Of a stretch of DNA of 64,000 nt, positions 59,540-64,000 are shown one piece after another. Positions within the stretch are counted from its first letter, which is position 1. Every line of letters starts with the position of its first letter. The notes below the pieces were generated by a model that was given only the letters and a program-made list of their open reading frames with translations, was not told the DNA's origin and did no database searches. The position numbers and the translations under genes are program-made. The stretch comes from Malania oleifera (lineage: Eukaryota > Streptophyta > Magnoliopsida > Santalales > Ximeniaceae). The stretch is taken from assembly GCF_029873635.1 (NCBI RefSeq), contig NC_080423.1, positions 110,625,087 through 110,689,086 of the forward strand, in the 5' to 3' direction.

Positions 59540-59990
59540 TTTTCCCTTTCCGATGATTTAAAAGGGAGGTATGAGCTCTTCGGAGTACAATATGCCCCAA
59601 TTCTGTGGGAATATTTATATAGTATTTTATTTTGTGCATTTTCTTTGATTTTTTTGAAAGGGAGTAAAATAAGAAGGCCTATTAAATTTATTTTGGGATA
59701 ATTTTCGATTAGTTAGGTACCGTTCATAAGAATGGGCGCGTAGGCGGTGCTAATACCTTCCCCTCGCGTAACCAAACTCTTGAGCCCGACTCTGGTAGCG
59801 TAGACCGATTCTATTCTTAACCAGGTAGTAAGTGTTCTAACCACACTTCAAAAGGTTAGTGGGGACTCTATACACTTTTTTTTTCCACAAAAATCACATT
59901 TTTAAAACCACACACTTCATTATCATTTTTGGGTCGTCCTAAGTTCGCGTCCGGGAATGTTGTGACATACTTCACACAGTGAGTCGTACA
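59540..59990 (+). mobile_element. Tat/Ogre-like gypsy LTR or leader fragment
   Basis: Contains TTAGGTACCGTTCATAAGAA, GGGCGCGTAGGCGGTGCTAA, TACCTTCCCCTCGCG and CCGACTCTGGTAGCG, which I recognise from the LTR/leader junction of Tat/Ogre gypsy elements. No termini or coding part could be defined; 59040-59540 is AT-rich and undefined. Confidence 0.4.
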
Positions 59991-60059
59991 AAAGAAAGAG
60001 TCAAGAGCATACATCTTTACCAAAGAATGAGGACAGAATGTAGAAATTGACTGAGCCTA

Positions 60060-60600
60060 CCCAAAGAAAGCTTTCAAGTGGATGACGAAATGAGAAAATC
60101 AAGGGAGAAGACCGTTGCACTTCAACATGGATGACTTGGTGCTTGTTAAGCGTAGGCGTGAACAAATCAGGTCACTACGAGGTCGAAATAGGAGACTACC
60201 TCGCAAATATAAAGGACCAGTCCCCATCTTGGCAAAATTCGGGAAGGCTTCTTACATGGTTGATCCTCTGACTTGGATAAAAGTGTATTCAATGTTTCAA
60301 CTTTCAAGTAAGCTGCCTTAAGCCATTTGACGTTGATATTGAAGATCCAAGCAGAAATTAGTCAATTAAAGCACCAATGAAGACAATGCAACTAGACAAA
60401 AGAGAAGTTGAAGTTATCCTTGCTGACACATAGTTCACTTCATCAAGGTAGAAGCGGCACAAGTTCTTAGTGAAGTGGAAAGGCCTTGGAGACGAAAAAA
60501 TTAACTGGATTTCAGCAAAGAGAAGCAACTGTTTGTAGACCAAGTTAAATAATATCTATCTTCAAAGTCTATGAGGACCTTGACTACATAAGTGGGGGAG
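60060..60600 (+). pseudogene. Gypsy integrase C-terminus and chromodomain remnant
   Basis: FNMDDLVLVKRRREQIRSLR, then LPRKYKGPVPILAKFGKASY and WIKVYSMFQLSSKLP match the integrase C-terminal domain. After a frame change come EVEVILADT and HKFLVKWKGLGDEKINWISA, a chromodomain. Stops occur at 60358 and later. A purine run GTGGGGGAG (60590-60598) is followed by TGTCACGAGTCAAG, a probable LTR start at 60599-60601. This is a chromovirus different from C and D. Confidence 0.7.
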
Positions 60601-60835
60601 TGTCACGAGTCAAGTTTGTTCAAGGCATTATGCTTGCCTGTGACCACTTACCTTGTGTGCATGGGATGGTTTACCATTATGTAAATACTATTATAGGTTT
60701 TTTGCTTTGATTGTGTTTATGTCCTAGTGTAAAATGGGAGTATGACTCTTTCGATAGTTTGATGTTTCCTAGTGATAAAGCTAAAATAGCATATAAAGCT
60801 CTTTAAAGGGAGGGTGTGTGTTCATCAATCTTGTA

Positions 60836-60912
60836 AAAAAAAGGGTAGCCCAGTGCACAAAGCTCCCGCGTATGCGGAGTCTGGGAAAGGGGCGGTCTTG
60901 CTACCCTCTCTA
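60836..60912 (-). mobile_element. 3' fragment of an Au-like SINE
   Basis: GGGTAGCCCAGTGCACAAAG, CTCCCGCGTATGCGG and AGTCTGGGAAAGGGG match the 3' part of Au-type SINEs on the minus strand. The tRNA-like head is missing. It lies in the probable LTR that starts near 60600. Confidence 0.65.
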
Positions 60913-61149
60913 AACATACGTTGCTTACGGAGGTGTTTGTTAATGAATTGTGTTGCTTCAATGTTTACCGCTTGCTTTTCATTTGCTTTCATGAATTTCT
61001 TTCTGTTTATGGTTACTTTACATTCAAATGCAGCGAATGTGTGATCCCAGTAAACCGCACTCTTTGGCTGACTAGTTAAACAAGAGCGCTTTAGCTCATG
61101 CTGCATGTCCCTTCACAAGGTGTGAAGTACTCGGTCTGTGGCACCTAGG

Positions 61150-63000
61150 GCTATTATTGAGGTTTGTAGATTTCATGGCCTAGCTAATTTTTATGGGTGA
61201 TTCATGCATTTTGGCACCATCATGGCTCTTTTCACTTAGTGTTTTAAGGAAGGGGAGTTGTTAGACCCCTTTAGCTGCTAGAGCTTTTAGAGAGGTCAAG
61301 AAGAATATGAGTGAAGCACATTTACTTAGGCATCCACACTTCAATAAAGTCTTTGAGGTGGCTTTTGATGCCTCTGGGATAGGCATAGGTGGGGTTTTGA
61401 GTCAAGATGAACACCCTATAGCATTTTTCAATGGAAAAAATCTTATATGCTTAATAGAGCACATGTGATAATGAGTTTTTTTCTATGGTGAGATCCCTTC
61501 AACATTGGAGGTATTACTTGTTACCCAAGAGTTTGTACTCTTTCTTGACCACCTTGCTTTGCGATATTTGAGCTCATAGAAGAAATTGAGTGCGTGCGAA
61601 ACATGCTGGTAAGGTAGAGTTCATTAACGAGTGCACTTTTGTTTTTTAGTATTGTTCCAATGTTGAGAATAAGGTGGCTTAGACATCTTTAGAGAGCTCT
61701 TATTTCAGAAATTGTATGTTGGGGTGGGGGGTTAGTTGGTCATTTAGGAAGGGAAAAAACCATTGCCTTGGTCAAGGATAGGTTTTATTGGCCTTCTTCT
61801 GAAGATGGATGTTGCTAGGATAGTGTCTTAGTGTCATACTAGTTACTTAGCCAAATATAGGAGACACAATGTTGGTCTTTATGCTCCTCCTCTATTGCCA
61901 TATATACTTGGGAGACACCTAAGTATGGTGTTCTTAGACTCCCCAAAATAGCCTGGGGACATTATTCCATATTTTTTTGTTGTTGATAGATTTTCCAAGA
62001 TGGTACATGTTATCCCGTGTGATAAGACTTCTCATGCATTTAATAATGTGGCTAAATTATTCTTTAAAAAGGTCATCAAATTCCATCGTTTTCCAACTTT
62101 CATAGTGTTTGATAGGGATATCAAGTTTTCTAGTTATAGAAAATACTTTGGAAAATGTCCTGGACTTGCTTAATGTTTTCTTCTACTTGCCACTGCCAAA
62201 CTGGTGTAAGAGGTTGTGAATCATAATCTTGGCAACCTACTTAGATGAGTAGTAGGAGAACAACAGGGCAACCTATTGCTAAGTTTGGTTATAATAATTC
62301 CGTGAATAATTGTGTGGGTATGTATCCTTTGAATGTGTATTCCGTTTCAAACCACATGCTCCCATTGAATTTGTTCCTTTGCCACTAGATGTCCGTATTT
62401 TAGAGTGTGCTAAGTCTTTTGTTCAGCACATTCATAAGTTGCATGTTGAGGTTAGGCAAAAACCTGCCATAAGTATATGGATTACAAACTTGTTGTAGAA
62501 GTGCATTGTAGAGCTAGAGACTTTAATGCAGGTGATAGTGTCATGATTCACTTTAGACATAAATGCTACGCTATAAATTCATTTTAAAAGATCCATACCC
62601 ATGCCATTGGCCCCTTCTCCATCCTTAAGAAACTTGGACCTAAGGCATATTTATTTGATTTGCTTACTCATATGACCATTAATCCAGTTTTATGTGGAGG
62701 ATTTGACACCCTATTGAGGCACCTTCGAGCCTTTTGATTTGCCATCTAGTGCTCCTGCAGGGTCATCCACTCCCCACTCCCTAGCATCCTTCTATTTCTA
62801 AGCTGTAGGGGATGGTGAAGTCTATCTTCGATGATGAGTTTGTGATGTCTCCTCTGGGTAGTGTTCGACAATACTTGGTGCGGTGGGGAGATCGTCTCGG
62901 TCAGATGCTACGTGGCTTACTGAGGATGCTGTTCATGAGAGTGCTCTTGAGTTGTTAAGACTCATATTTACAGTCACACTCTCTGGAGCAGAGATGTTTT
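61150..63000 (+). pseudogene. Heavily decayed gypsy pol (RT end, RNase H, integrase)
   Basis: In order, with many stops and frame changes: RFHGLANFYG (about 61165), RHPHFNKVFEVAFDASGIGI (61327-61390) and GGVLSQDEHPIAFFNGK, RNase H and connection remnants, an integrase piece with LIDFPRW and FDRDIKF (about 61980-62130), CHCQTGV, then HAPIEFVPLPLDVRILECAK with HIHKLHVEVRQKPAISI (62351-62480). The end has QYLVRWGDRLGSDATWLT-like chromodomain sequence split between frames (about 62860-62915) and AEMFSVEEYARG. Much older than elements C and D. Confidence 0.75.
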
Positions 63001-63099
63001 CAGTCGAGGAGTATGCTAGAGGACTACCTACATCTTTTAGGCTGCCCACCCATCACACTTATTTTAGGCGGGATTTAGGAAATTCTATTTGTATCAGAT

Positions 63100-64000
63100 G
63101 TTCCTATGAATTGTGTAATTTCTTGTTTTATTGAGAGGTTTTAGATAAATATTTGTTTTTAGTAGTGAGTATAAACACTAGTTTGTAAGTTACTTGGGCA
63201 ATTGTTGTTTTAAATAAGATAGCAACTGCAGTTTCCCTCTCTCTCGTGCAGCCTCCATTTCTTATCGTTCTCTGTTCTGTTGATAATTCTCTCTCTCTCT
63301 CTCTCTGTTCTTCATTCTCTTGCTGTCCTCTATTCTGTCCCTGCCTCCTGCCTGCCGCATTTTATTTCCCTATCCTTTCATAATTCTTCTTCTTTTCTTC
63401 TTTCTACTCTCCCATAATTCTCTCAAGTCTCCCTCTATTTCTGATTTCAGTTGCTGTTAGATATCAGGGAGGCTTTCGCTTTGTTTGGCAAACTAGTTAT
63501 CTGGTGGCTTTTTGTTGTTTCTTGGAAGTTCGTGAGAGGGTTTTTCAAAGTTTTTGGGCTGTCTGTGTGACTTATTGGATGGAAATTTGTGTGATGAGGG
63601 TAGGGGAAGTTTTTGGAGTAAGGGTTTGACTGGAGAGGTAAGAGGTTTTTGTCTTTGTTCCTGGAGTTTCCAAAGGTGGTGGTTACCTTCGAATTGGGAA
63701 GAACTTAGCACAATGTGAAAGTTTTTCTTCTTGTTGATGGTCAAGGTAGCAATAGATTAGCAATGATCATTCTTGGAGTCAAGTAGTTCTAGGGAAAAAC
63801 GAAGATGCAGGAGATTGTCTAATTAATGCTTTGGAGGATGTGTTTCTATATTCTAAGAAAATTTTTGGTCATTGTAGGGGGTAGATGTTGGGCTTTTGTG
63901 GAGCCTAGTTGTGTTTTAATTTGGATGACGACCCGATCTCTATTTAATTAGAGATTTCTATCCTAAGGCTTAGTCCATGGCAACGCCCCCGGGAAAATTT
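63100..64000. other. Undefined sequence at window end, possibly LTR
   Basis: Pyrimidine-rich block with (CT)n at 63286-63306 and TTCTTCTTTTCTTC runs, as in LTR start regions, directly after the decayed pol. No LTR partner or termini in the window; no gene supported. Confidence 0.35.

Noticed and set aside
63493-63744. Minus-strand frame rich in Lys and Pro
   Set aside because: No domain, no splice support, adjacent to pyrimidine-rich probable LTR sequence.

Overview
This is a plant nuclear genomic window, almost certainly from an angiosperm and probably a dicot. Genes are intron-rich with GT..AG junctions, spacers are AT-rich, and there are Ty1/copia and Ty3/gypsy chromovirus retrotransposons, a TRIM, plant SINEs and many (GA)n, (AT)n and (ATT)n microsatellites. 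The species cannot be named from sequence alone.

Three host genes are visible, all on the + strand. (1) 1-17878 is the 3' part of SCD2 (STOMATAL CYTOKINESIS DEFECTIVE 2), a coiled-coil protein; 15 exons join in frame to a stop at 17878. Its introns hold a decayed copia element with very short LTRs, a SINE tail, a hAT-like DNA element and a probable solo LTR. (2) 47243-49949 is a complete ten-exon serine carboxypeptidase-like 45 (SCPL45-type) gene with all catalytic motifs; its 3' end is tandemly duplicated. (3) 55335-56206 is a short two-exon gene of unknown function whose intron is built of about eight repeats, several of which copy its own 3' splice site.

From 21.4 to 46.6 kb is a nested pile of LTR retrotransposons. 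The outermost recognisable host is a minus-strand gypsy LTR (E1), with a TRIM inside it and an uninterrupted relative (E2) at 44248-46572. A minus-strand Tekay-like element, C (22560 to about 42900), starts inside E1. C's reverse transcriptase is split by a solo LTR, A (27351-31479, duplication CATAG), which is split by another solo LTR, B (28978-30901, duplication TAATA). C's gag is split by a complete + strand Tekay element, D (33450-42509, duplication TGGTC), whose 3' LTR holds a SINE (41531-41675) flanked by 16-bp duplications. Removing A and D restores C's reading frame at both junctions. All these coding regions are broken by stops and frameshifts.

From 56.9 kb to the end are fragments: a copia leader and gag start, a CATG-rich minisatellite, a Tat/Ogre-like leader, a gypsy integrase/chromodomain tail, a SINE fragment and a strongly decayed gypsy pol. 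I see no tRNA or rRNA gene, no CRISPR array and no clearly new gene system. The most unusual signals are arrays of GTCGAC-centred palindromes just upstream of LTR TATA boxes, a stop-codon spectrum pointing to methylation-driven decay, repeated decoy splice acceptors, and the order of nested insertions.
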